Shown: in pieces, positions 14,832-25,449 of the stretch | Layout: each line of letters begins with the position of its first letter | How positions within the stretch are numbered: position 1 is the stretch's first letter | Assembly: GCF_000003815.2 (NCBI RefSeq) | Contig: NC_049982.1 | Coordinates: 30,583,615-30,647,614 of the forward strand | Origin: Branchiostoma floridae | Taxonomy: Eukaryota > Chordata > Leptocardii > Amphioxiformes > Branchiostomatidae | Reading direction: 5' to 3' | DNA length: 64,000 nt | Program-made: the position numbers and the translations under genes | The notes under the pieces: generated by a model | What the model was told of the DNA's origin: nothing | The model's database searches: none | What the model saw: the letters and a program-made list of their open reading frames with translations, nothing else

Positions 14832-17800
14832 CTACAATGAAGACAAGTGCATTGCAAATTTGAGTACTCAACTGGAGATGCTCAGAGTTGCTCAGAGGAA
14901 AATGTAGCGGGTAATGCTAGGCACCACACTCCCTGATAGAATAGGCACTCCTGTATCCGACTCCAGACAGGAGTAACAGACGTTTTACCAACAGTAAATA
15001 CAGCTAAACACAGGACACGTAGCGAGGCTACACGGCAACAGGTGGACGCTGCGGGTCACGGAGTGGACCCCGATCGAGAGAATGGAGGCGAGGAGGGCGG
15101 CCGTGCATCAGATGGAGAGACAGCTTGCAGAAGCATCTAGGCCCTACGTGGCCACAGACTGAGAGATGCAGAAGAGACTGGAGCAGGTCAAGTGAGGCTA
15201 GGGGTTCCTCCGAGAGAGCGACAACGCCTTGCCATGAGAGTGACAGAGAGAGTACATACCCAGGGGCTAAATTGCAAAGTGTAATAACTGCATTCAATGT
15301 TTACATTCTAAAATATACAAGGTGCAAGTTTGTTGGATTTGACGTCTTCCTTTGAGGTAGTGAAAGACGAAGGTGTGCTTGTGGCCATGAGTTCTTTGAT
15401 TTTAAAGAAGAATAAGCAGACCTCTGTTACGCCAAAAAGCATTTACTCAAGCACATGGGTATGATTTTGGAAACGGTTAGATGTTTCAGATAACCTATGG
15501 ACTGCTACATAACTGAACTATATTCTTACCCTGTGTTGTTTCTTTCTATCTCCTCGCAGAGCCGGTCGGTCATGTCTCGACGGTCGGACGACCCAGGCAA
15601 GTCTCTCCTACGTAGCTCGACCCTAAGCTCCTCCTCGATTAGCCTATTATGTACCACCACAGCGGATGCCACCATCCGGGATAGACCGCAGATCGTACTT
15701 GTAGCTTGTCTGCAGGAGATGGAAAGGAAAGATGAAATGTAAATTTATATCCACCTGGCACAGTGCGGTGGACAGGAGGAAAGGATAGCACCGAGAAGGA
15801 ATGGAAGGAATGTTGGGGTGACACGGAATTAGTTTATGATAGGAAAGAAAACACCAAACAGCCTCTACACATAACTCTGACAAAACCTACGAAGTCCTTA
15901 AAAACTTACCCTTCCTCTTTCCTTTTCTTTGGTGAACTTCGAACCTCAGGCCCGGTGCTACTATCGGTAGAGTAGTCAAGAGAACTCTCCATTCTAGATG
16001 GTTCCGCAATTTTCCTGGGGCTAGATTGAAGTGAGTCCATTAGATAATAATTCGTATAGTAGGATCTACGTCATGTCATACCTCTGCTATTACAATTCTA
16101 CGAGCAAAAAAAAATGAAAAATACCCAATTTTAAGATTATAGCTGTTTGTAATGTGTAGTGAATTCATTGTCCAAGTAATGTTTCGAATAACATTGAATA
16201 GTATTAGTATCTAAAGCAATATATTAGGATGAAAACATGACAAAAACAGACAGACCAAAAACTATATCTCCCCGTGGATAAGTTGCCTCTTCCATTGACC
16301 TCATGACCTGGACTGTCATTTCTGATTAACAACTCTATTTCCTGTCATTTTGGCAAGTTTGACCTTTGTGGCCATCGTCTAATTCACTCCCTACCACTCT
16401 GCCAAAATTGTATTCAATTGATTATGGGCACACACACACATGCGCGCGCGTGCATCAATTTTCGGCCGTTTCCAAAAATGAAATAAAAAGTTTTCAACCA
16501 TACTCTAAATCATACAAAGAAGCTTCAAAGTAAGCAAATATGCCGTGGATTGCAATAATAAACATCGTCAAACGTATACTAATGTTATAGAACATTACAA
16601 GGCCAAAGAGGAGATGAAATAACAAAAATAAAGAACCTATTGTTTGGTATACTATATTCTGTGTGTTCAGTCATTTGTTTAACCTTCCTGACCACTTAGA
16701 TTTCATAATGAAGGCAACTTTTTTTGTGTCAAACTTTTTCTATTCGCACGCTCGCATCAGTTTTGGGATTCCCAGAGGATGTCATCCACATAATCAAATT
16801 AACGTGAACTTACTTATAGAATAGGTACATCAGTGGGAGTCCATTTATTTTAACTGCTGCTTGTTCATTGTTTTGGTGCCACTTTGAGATACAAATCAAC
16901 TAATGTTTATATACATGGTATCTTTAAAGAGCACTTCTGAATTTAAATATTACAGCATTTCAAACGTTGCTTTCCAGTATTACTGATATTTGACTCTTAG
17001 GTTTCTTTTTCATTGTACATTCAAACCTGTCTATAGCGGCCACTGATGAGACTGAAGAAATGTGGCCACTATAGACAGGTGGCCACTATACGGAAAATGT
17101 TGATCAATTGACCACGAGCAACAAGTTATACATGGTTTCAGTACCCACTAATCTGTCCTATATATACCAAGTAATAGTGGCCGCTAATACAGGTTTCATT
17201 GTACCTGTCCTTGATCTTGGATGGCGAGGAGAATGGGTTGAGACTTCCCAGATCTAGAACCCCGAAGACAGGACTGTGATCAATGACTTGGTTGGATGGA
17301 GTTTTACACGACTCTGTGCTGGCTCTGTCTCTGTCCTGTGCTGTGTACACACTTCCAACGTCATAGTCTAAGGATAGCTGCTGAGCATGCAGAATGTTGA
17401 TCAAATCAGAGGTGAAGATGAAGTAGTCAATTGTTTCGCATCCGTACGAAGTAGGGATCGCCAGTCCAGGGTAGTTGTCGTCGATGTTGTCGCATGCCTT
17501 GTCAATACTAAAGTTGAAATCGCCACCTATGACACCTGCTTTCTGGCCGCCCTTGCTTGTAAGTGCCTTGAAAAAGGCAAGAAGGTCTCGAAATATCAAC
17601 TGTTTTTCTTTATCAGTACACTTGTGCGGTCCGTGCCATGAGATGGCGATGAATTCTTTGACATTTGGCTCCTTCTCCACTGCGATGTTGCTACTTGCCG
17701 CATGTCCAGCTTGCTCATCTTTGATTGACATTTCAGATATGCATATCCTTCCGCGATGTTGGATTAGATGTGGGTACTTGTCTCCAATGAGCCTGTACGA

Positions 17801-20800
17801 GTCTAACCGTTTTAGCTCAAACAGTTCGCTGTCCCAGATTATTCCTGCTTCATTGACTACTCCTGTGTAGCAAAACGTGTCCTCTAGCTGAAGCTGACTG
17901 ACTGGATTAGCCCAAGGACACTCTTGCGCAAAAAGTACTGATACGCGTGTCTGTCCTTGAAGTTGACCGTAAAGAAGTTTACGCAAAGTTGCATTGCCGG
18001 TTCCTCTTGTGACTCCCTTAAAGTTGACGGAAGCAATGCCATATCTATAGGGATGCCGTTCGTGACCCATGATCGCAGTTCGCATCAAAGCATCGTTCAC
18101 CTCATTTGTATCATCCTCGCTACTCTCACTTAGTTTTGTCTTTCTGCCACGCGAGGCAGCTTCTAAGGTTTTGTGGAAGATCTGTTCTGGCTGGTAGACT
18201 GGGTTTGGTTGAAGGGCCATCCCTGGACTGCAATTGGATTTTGGCGAAGTCTGAAATGACACAAAAGAGTTCGATGTAAGTTTTTTGTCATGCGTGTACT
18301 GTTATCATAAGTAAAATGTACATGCAACAACAGCTGTCCACAGAGAGAGACTCAATTGTTAGCAACTCCTGTTAATGATTTAAACTTGCACTGGTCGTGG
18401 GTGACTGTGTGGTATATGTGTGTTTTGTGTGTGCCCGTGAGTCTAGTCTGTGTGTGCACGCGGCGCGCGCGCTTGCATGCGTGTTCACATGTGCTTATGT
18501 ACATGTGTGCACAATAATCCGACTCACTCTGCTTGTATTTTTAGTGGATACGATAAGAAATCCGTAACATATTCGAGCATCGGAAAGCGTTATTCGGAAC
18601 CTCATTACGACAAAATCCGAAAACAAGGATTTTCGACATATAATTTACGTTCGTATCTACCACAGATGTTGTCAGATTCAACAGTCATTTTTCCAAAATA
18701 TAAAACATGTAAAACACCTAATATGTACAGATACAACACGCAAACGTTGATACAATGGTTTGTTATTCATACGTAATTTTTCACACAGAATTCACCGATA
18801 CTCCATACAAAATTGGTCAATACTATGAAGAATATCTGTATGTTAAATCATTTCATAATTTACAAATTCACAACCAATCCAATTGAATACAATGCTGATT
18901 CAGAAGTTAATGTGTCTAAGTAATCAATTTCCTTTTGTAAAATGCATCACCATTATCACCACCATAAGGCAATATCTAATGCTGTATAGTACAATTGGAC
19001 TAACTTCAACTTCCTACACATTCTAGTAATGAATTGAAGTCTTTGCTTTGTAGTCAAATATTAGTCAGTTACAATAAGATTAATATCTTTTTGCACATTT
19101 TAGTTAATATAGATATAGAAAATAGAAACCCTTTATGGTTTGGCAAAACATCTGAACATTCATGGCATGCAACATGTTAAGCTAAAGTGTCCTTTGCTCT
19201 GGAGCTGCATATATGTATAATCGTCCTCCCCCAGCCTATGATTTACATCTGAGTCCAAGTTCTTCTGAATCATTGTTTCCAGAAATATCCTCACAACTTG
19301 TGCTGCATTTTCGAAGGAGGCATCTGCTGTGTTGAATATAAATAAAAGCAAACAACGAGACAAATTAGAAGAAAAAACACATCGCATGGTTACATTTTTT
19401 CAAAAATAAATCTGGGCTTCCATAGATTGACTACATATGACTTATATTTCCAACTTGAACATGATATTGATCAATCAGATGTATCGTTAACTGAATACAC
19501 GCTACTGCCTCTAGCTCACTGTATTACACAAACTGTAAGACCTTTGTGATACACTAAATACCTGTGCACTTTTCCTAGCCCATTCTTTTACAAGATCATC
19601 AATTATATACCACTCAGCTGTTTGTTCTTTCGTATCTTAAACCCGACATGAATGCTTGTTGACCATTGGCCATGAAGATTTTTTAGTTGAATGTTATAAC
19701 GTTTCTCACAGCGGAGGTGGGCAGGTTAGTTTCAAGCTTTAAACTATTTCATGTCATGATATGTCAGTAACAAAATACGAACCTAGTTTTGTCAGAAACT
19801 CGAACTTCATGATATAATTTGTACTTACCAAAGGAAGGTCCTGCTTAATGTGGAATCGACTTCCCTGCCAGTTGTACAATGAGGGAGGGGGGCGACGAAG
19901 ATTACATCGACGAAGAAGCAACGTCACTATTCCGCGCCTTCGAGTTTACACCACATTCCCTTCAATTCTTAACCCTATTCAGACCGGGGGGGGGGGGGGG
20001 GGGGCTTTTGAGGCCCGCGCTCACTTCGATGTCCTATAACGCCAGAACGGCTTACGCTAGAGCCACCAAATTTGGTGAGTTTTCCTAAAATATTGTTGAC
20101 AACAATTTTACGAAGTTTGACAAATTTTCCTATTTTTCTTGTTGCCATGGCAACCGTTTGTTGACAGGCAGTTTTGCCAAAAATCACTATTTTTGGTTCT
20201 AACTATGTATTTTTCACATTTTTTTGCTATATTACAGCGATTTTGTTACATAAATAAAATCTTATATTATTCAGCATATCTTTCATAATTATATATGCAT
20301 AAATTATGCTAATTTGATGACGTCATCAGCCCAAAATCCAAGATGGCGGACCGAATGGCCAGATCAAGAATAACAAGCTAATTATCCCTTAAAATTTGTA
20401 ACTACCTGGTATTTTTAAATCAAAAACCATCTAAATGAATGAATTTAGTCTATTTCCATTGCCCTTCGTGATTATTTGTTGCAAAAAAAGTATTTTTAAA
20501 AATTCAAGGTGGTGGATATAATATGGCGAAGCCCAACTCGTATCTTAGATGTGCATGACGTCATTTTATGACGTCATATTGACGTCATTGATGTTGCTAT
20601 TGGCAACGCAAGTCGTAATAAACATTATTATTCTGTTATCTGTACTTGTTGTTACATTTTTGCAGCATAACTTGAAGTTTTCTGAGAATACCCATTTTTC
20701 ATGGGTTTGGCCAATGTAATCAAATTGATGACGTCATAATTACGTCATCTTACGTCAAACGTCACATACTTGTCAGATATTATGTCGAAATCATGTCCTG

Positions 20801-23587
20801 AAAATTTGGTGGCCCTACGGTACGTCGTTTTAGAGTTATAGGACTTAGAAGTGGAGGGCCTCAAAAGCCCCCCCCCCCCCCCCGGTCCAGGGATGACCGA
20901 AAAAGCCCGGTCTGAATAGGGTTAAGCCTCTACAGATCACCATTGTAGACTCCGGTGATGCCATGTACAGCACAGATAGCGATAAAACGCCTTTCATATC
21001 TGTGCCGCACCCTGAACCAACGGTTTCTGCCGCCCACTTAGCACGCTGTGTCTTATGAGTAATTCAGGAATGCGGGTTTCGTATTCGTGTCGTATTCGTT
21101 GGTAACGCCCCCTTGTGGCCAATGTAATTTTTACAATCTGCGAATCCGTGAAATTCCGATTGTCGGATTCTGTACGGATCTGCCAAAGTGTCCACTGGAG
21201 CGGTGCTTTGTGAGTAATCCGTGAAATCCCGGCTCTCGTATTTCGACGGATTCGAACCCGGGTCAAACCAGGAGCAATGGTTTACATTGCGTAAACTTTA
21301 TTACTGCGCTAGTTCTTACACGTTACTCAATGCTAGTTTTAACGGGTATACAAATGTATGGCATAGATTGAACATGCTGGTCCGTTCATTCCAACATCTC
21401 AACATCACAACAGCGAATACTCTGGCGACAACGCATTTTGCGGCTGTAAGCCACAAAATGCAAAATTTTAAGATGTCTAGAAAATTTGCTTGCCCCATGG
21501 ACAAGCATGGCTTTCTAAGATTTCTCGGTGGCGGAATAATTTTTTTCCTGTAAGATGAATTGTATATAGCAATATAGTAGTAATGCAACATCATGTAGGT
21601 ATTCTTCCATCTTTACATATGTTTAAAGATGGAAGGATGCCTACATAATTCTTATTTCAGTGCAACATTAGCTCAACAATAATTTAACATTCATTAATGA
21701 AACATCAATGCAACAGTAAAACAACAACAGTGCAACAGTAATGCAATATTGGTGCAAATTAAGGCGGCAATAATGCAACATTTTGGAACAGAAATTCAGA
21801 AGTATTGTAACAGTAATGCAACAGAAATGCAACAACAGTGCAACATTAATGCAAAATCCATGCAACATTATTGCAACATTGATGCAGCATTTCAGAAATC
21901 TGCAATTTCGATGGAACTGTAATGCAACAGTAGTTCAACTGCAATACAACCTACATGATTGTATAAAACCTACTCAGTGTCGCAAGGTAGGCTTACCGAG
22001 ATGGTAGGGCTGGCAGAAGGCTGCTCACGTCCAGTTAAAGTTGTAGGTTTCATTGCTAAACCTGGAAGCTTTTGGGTCATCTGCGCCATGTCTGAAAATA
22101 TGATCATGATATTGTGATTATTGTCAAAATATTTTGTTTTTGCTATTCTGTTGACCTGGCCTTGTTACCTGATTGAAAAAAGCAGGTATTGATTCTGGTA
22201 GGGATTTTTGTGATTCCGGACCGATATCTTTAGAGCCTCTGGATAAATTGCAATTTCCTTTGCTATGGGGATAGAATGTGTGAGCCATTGTGCTATAGCG
22301 CGCATTAGAGGTTTGCTGCAGTTTTGTGGTTCGTTTGAAAAAATATATTTACACCCCTTTTTTACTTTTTTGAGTAGGGTGGTCCCAGTAACTGATAGCC
22401 ATCTGGGCAATGGACATTAGGCACCCCTGTGTGCGGGGTGAATCACTCTATACACATTAGGGATATGAAGCAGATAGCTGCACAGATTCACAGCTAGTAG
22501 AAAGAGTAGCTGTGACCATCCCTGTCACCTCTGTATGGAATGAACACATATGTGCCAGGTGTAGGTGTAACAGGTGCAGGGCCTTTCACTTTCCCTTTCT
22601 TTTATGACACTCCTGACTTTTATTAAATACTCATGTCAATATTGCAAGAGAAAAACTTTAAGTAAAATTCAAACCCACCTCGTGTGTTGAAATACTCTCT
22701 CCACTGCCTGTACTGTTGGTCCAGCATGACAACCCGCACCGCCAGGTCCATGCCAGCAGCTGCTCGCATCTCGTCAGTGACAAGACGATCGGTGAAGTGT
22801 TTACTGAGCTGTCCTGACTTATAGTCTCTCCAAAACCTGTCCAAGGTTGACAGATCACGTGGGATTACGTGAATAATGACGCTGCCCGTCTTGACCCCAA
22901 TAATGCGCAAACTTTGCTGATAAAGATCACCTAGTGTGTCCTTTGTCATTTGCGTAATAGTTTCCTTCGAAAGCAGGCCCTCTGCCCTCTTCAACATTTG
23001 TAGCTGTATTTCTCCGACTTTTTCAATTAGTTGTAGCTGCGCATGCTTTGCCTTGAGACTGTCCTCTGTGGACTGTTCATTGATGATACCTGCGCCACTT
23101 CCAATACTGGTGTCTTCTTCTAAGTCACTGGAATCACCCTCGGACGGAGAAGGCACAAAATGAAGATGCGTTTGGATTGCTGAAATAACCATAGTAATGA
23201 ACATTAGCCAAATGTGCCCTCTAGTAGATATCTGATTCTAAGTGTCTAAACGACAACTACTTATGCTGTATACAAGTCATTATCATGCTGTTTGTCTTTG
23301 GCAAGATATCTATAAAAACATCAGACGCCCTTCAATGATTACTTTCTTCAATGATCATGTGTGCGCGAGTGTTTGAGTGAGAGAGTGAGTGAGTGAGTGA
23401 GTGAGTGAGTGAGTGAGTGAGTGAGTGAGTGAGTGAGTGAGTGAGTGAGTGAGTGAGTGAGTGAGTGAGAGTGAATAATAAGCGCGCGTATGTGTGTGTG
23501 TTTGCGTATGTCTCTGTGTGTTGATTTGTGTGTATGTGTTAATTTATGTGTACGTGTGTATGTGTGTCGATTTGTGTGTGTATGTGT

Positions 23588-23641
<54 letters not shown>

Positions 23642-24871
23642 AAGTTTAATACAATGCAGTTTCAAACCTGCAGGCTGTCCATATCTCAACGTAGAGAGCC
23701 GTTGTATGATCTCAGAAGCGACGGTTGGCAGTGCATTAGGAACATCATCTCTCTGTACACGTCTTCCGCTCATCTGTTTCAAAGTGGGGGAGTACCTTCC
23801 GACGGACTCGCTGAATACTGTAAAGTTGTCTTCGTTGGCATCGAACCAAATGGGGAATATGTGTTTGTTGTTTTTCAGACATGTTTCATACTCTAGCCTA
23901 GGCCAATAGGGCTTGCTAAGGAATGCTGTGCTGACAACAACGACAGCAAGCTTTAAACTTTCACTCGATAAGGTCGAAATTATTCTCTCCCTGATGACGT
24001 CACCAGGTTGGATGGAAACGTCATCGAAAAAGATTTCTTCTTCATCCAGCCCCCTTTCTTGCAATTTGCTAACCAATGGGCGGACAAACGAGTCTTTGTC
24101 TTCCCCTGCGTGGATGACAAATACACGAGGCTCTGGAAAGAGGGAGTAAAAAAGAATTGCTGAGCACCGAAGACACTTGGATTAGTAATATTTCCAACAT
24201 ATTCAACAAGAGATCAACGGCATAATACAAATATTTGCCAACAACCCTTTCCTTTTCACATCACTAAACCCTGACTAGTCGTTAGCAAATCAGATACACC
24301 CTTCAGTTGTTGGATGAAAACATACTAGCCAATCACCCTGCTCTTTGACCGTAAGCGGCGACGTGATTTGCTGGTGACGGCTGGACAGCGCTAGGATGTC
24401 GATACGCCAGGGTCGCTACTTGATATAGCCAAGCAGCGAGCCTGATATGACGCCCTAGTTTGCAGAACATTATAAATCATGTATTTATTTTTACTACAAC
24501 TTACGTATGTCCAGAAACCATTATGATAGTTTACATGATATACCACTGGCATCGTGACATCGTCTAACCTTCTTCATAAATATAGAAATAGATAAAGCAA
24601 AATTTCATATGGACATAGATGACATAATGCTGACTTTTACATAATACTGACTGACATAGGCATCGTGACAGCATTGTATACCTTTTCTTTCAGCGCCCGT
24701 GGTGGTGTCATGCTGGCCCGTATTTTTCGACATTCTTGCAAGATGCAGATAGCTGTACTTCAATGCCTCTCGAAACAACGTTAAAGCGGTCGGTCCTGTT
24801 GTGAGAAAATTTCGAGAAAGGCTGGAAAACAGCTCATCCGGAAACTTAACTATTTCACAATTCCTGCGCAT
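13820..24871 (-). CDS. Predicted multidomain protein: TIR, TRADD-N-like, EEP nuclease/phosphatase, two SAP-like repeats, two C2H2 fingers (8 exons)
   Basis: Exons in transcript order: 24682-24871, 23668-24132, 22679-23179, 21997-22091, 17205-18250, 15910-16014, 15530-15709, 13820-14831. They sum to 3594 bp, exactly 1198 codons with the stop. Junction phases run 1,1,1,0,2,2,2 with no conflict, and each boundary has a usable GT donor and AG acceptor. Rough layout: residues 1-63 unrecognised; 64-215 TIR; 219-385 coiled-coil/TRADD-N-like; 480-750 EEP; 801-925 two SAP-like repeats; about 1132-1187 two C2H2 fingers. TIR proteins signal or cleave NAD; EEP enzymes cleave phosphoesters; SAP and C2H2 domains bind nucleic acid. 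A nucleic-acid-directed immune effector or regulator is my inference. The 3.7-kb intron between exons 4 and 5 holds a transposon, so a two-gene model split there remains possible. The ATG at 24871 is the first good start, with no stop before it in the proposed frame; a 5' non-coding exon could exist. Confidence 0.65.
15530..15709 (-). CDS. SAP-like repeat exon 1 of the TIR-EEP gene
   Basis: 180 bp, phase 2 in and out. The core RLIEEELRVELRRRDLPGS followed by MTDRLCEEIERN has the helix-extended loop-helix pattern of a SAP DNA-binding motif. It is clearly paralogous to the start of the next exon (RLNEEELRRELRRRDITPS..LMKRLCDEM), including the upstream LSR.V...AV segment, so this is a tandem exon duplication. 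Confidence 0.7.
15910..16014 (-). CDS. Short linker exon of the TIR-EEP gene
   Basis: 105 bp, phase 2 in and out, encoding a Ser-rich and basic linker ending SSPKKRKEEG. PKKRK resembles a classical nuclear localisation signal. Acceptor CCCCAG and donor GTAAGT are good. Confidence 0.6.
17015..17204. mobile_element. MITE of the same family as 7583-7766, ending at an exon donor
   Basis: It begins GTACATTCAAACCTGT and ends ACAGGTTTCATTGTAC, imperfect terminal inverted repeats. The interior carries GGCCACTATAGACAGGTGGC as in the other copy. On the minus strand its first bases GTACAA form the splice donor of the EEP exon. Confidence 0.75.
17205..18250 (-). CDS. Endonuclease/exonuclease/phosphatase (EEP) domain exon
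   Basis: The EEP signature motifs appear in order: an N in ASVNFKGV, the metal-binding E in FAQECPW, ISWHGPH, GGDFNFS, ETIDYFIF and the terminal IDHSPVFGVL. All key acidic, Asn and His residues expected for a Mg-dependent phosphoesterase of the DNase I/AP-endonuclease/TDP2-like fold are present, so activity is plausible. No reverse transcriptase is encoded nearby, which argues against a LINE endonuclease. The 5' boundary follows a TTTCAG acceptor; the 3' donor GTACAA lies inside the end of a MITE (17015-17204). Confidence 0.85.
19160..19330 (-). other. Possible optional exon in the TIR-EEP gene intron
   Basis: An open minus-strand stretch after a CAACACAG acceptor reads DASFENAAQVVRIFLETMIQ and continues to a stop. 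I see no convincing donor or domain. It could be an alternative terminal exon or noise. Confidence 0.2.
19969..20925. mobile_element. piggyBac-like non-autonomous element with TTAA target duplications
   Basis: TTAA is followed by CCCTATTCAGACCGGGGG. At the far end CCCCCGGTCCAGGGATGACC leads into CCCGGTCTGAATAGGG and then TTAA. The CCCT..AGGG termini inside TTAA duplications are the piggyBac signature. Subterminal inverted repeats (GCTTTTGAGGCCC and GGGCCTCAAAAGC) extend the symmetry. About 949 bp between the TTAA copies, no transposase. It sits in the long intron of the TIR-EEP gene. Confidence 0.85.
21658..21955. repeat. Degenerate ATGCAACA-type minisatellite
   Basis: Imperfect 8-14 bp units around ATGCAACA(G/TTA) repeat for about 300 bp. 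Open frames through it are a by-product of the repeat. It lies between exons 4 and 5 of the TIR-EEP gene. Confidence 0.7.
22679..23179 (-). CDS. TRADD-N-like exon with acidic linker and coiled coil
   Basis: After an acidic linker (SPSEGDSSDLEEDTS) a heptad-rich helix runs through AQLQLIEKVGEIQLQMLKRA. A compact alpha/beta module follows with IIGVKTGSVIIHVIPRDLST, FWRDYKSGQLSKHF and RLVTDEM. This pattern (G-SVII-h, FW/LW..Y.SG.L, LVTDE) recurs beside TIR, NACHT and death-fold domains in amphioxus and coral immune proteins and resembles the module called TRADD-N; the assignment is from memory. Phase 1 at both ends. Confidence 0.65.
23380..23468. repeat. (GAGT)n microsatellite
   Basis: An uninterrupted GAGT tetranucleotide run of about 22 units inside a TIR-EEP gene intron. 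It is followed by a related TG-rich tract. Confidence 0.95.
23500..23640. repeat. (TG)n microsatellite abutting the TIR exon
   Basis: TG-rich sequence that becomes a pure (TG)n of about 40 bp before 23640. On the transcript strand it is CA-rich and begins about 28 bases after the TIR exon donor. Confidence 0.9.
23668..24132 (-). CDS. TIR domain exon
   Basis: The exon opens with the TIR first strand PRVFVIHAGEDKDSFVRPLV. The box-2/BB-loop region IFFDDVSIQPGDVIRERI follows, then LAVVVVSTAFLSKPYWPRLE, a typical TIR strand plus the SxxYW..E region. A glutamate falls at W+4 (W-P-R-L-E), the spacing of the catalytic glutamate in SARM1 (W-x-x-x-E) and in plant TIRs. NAD hydrolase activity is therefore possible but not shown. 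Both ends are phase 1, which is typical of shuffled domains. The 3' donor GTTTGA directly abuts a long (TG)n tract in the intron. Confidence 0.88.
24682..24871 (-). CDS. Exon 1 of the TIR-EEP gene, N-terminal helical segment
   Basis: It encodes 63 codons plus one base, ending at a donor GTATAC (phase 1) that joins the TIR exon. The sequence (FPDELFSSLSRNFL, then ALTLFREALKYSYLHLARMS) looks helical and could be a short adaptor segment, but I recognise no named domain. It is the least certain coding exon of the gene. Confidence 0.5.
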
Positions 24872-25449
24872 TGCTTTTTTTACATATTCTGTCTTACTTT
24901 TTTATGTATCATGGTAAGGCGAAGGTACAGTTCATATCTTTGTCAAGTAATTTTATATAATTAGATCGCAAACGATGCAATATTTAAAAGTTAATTTCTC
25001 CATCCTAATTGCATATTAGCATAGAATGCATCCGATGTATCTTATTTATAAGATTTTTTGTATCTTCATTATCTCTCTTCGGCCTTGCTTTTATGTCATA
25101 TACTAGTATCGTACATCTCGTTATATTCTACCCATTACCTAAGCTAACTCAATAACGAAACTAGAAAGGCCGGCATTTGCTTGGAAGCAAATAAAGCATA
25201 TTGCAATCCATCATACCTATGCCAAAATGTACTGTTCTATATTAACCTTTTGCAGGAGTTGACCTGTCCTAAAACATCATTCACCCCGCTCCAAACTTTA
25301 TTTTACCCCCCCCCCCCCCATACAAGAATGGACTCTTCCAGAACACCCCTATCTATGCAAAATGGACTGTTCTATGTAGCCCATTTTCCATTTATAGTGA
25401 TAAAGCTACCGCAATACCAAATTCTAGATCAGTTGGCTTTTTCATGACA

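Noticed and set aside
14157-14840. Plus-strand open frames opposite the zinc-finger exon
   Set aside because: They are antisense shadows of the SAP/C2H2 exon, which has clear domain motifs on the minus strand.
23490-23909. Cys/Val-rich plus-strand open frames
   Set aside because: They are the antisense of the TIR exon joined to the (TG)n tract.
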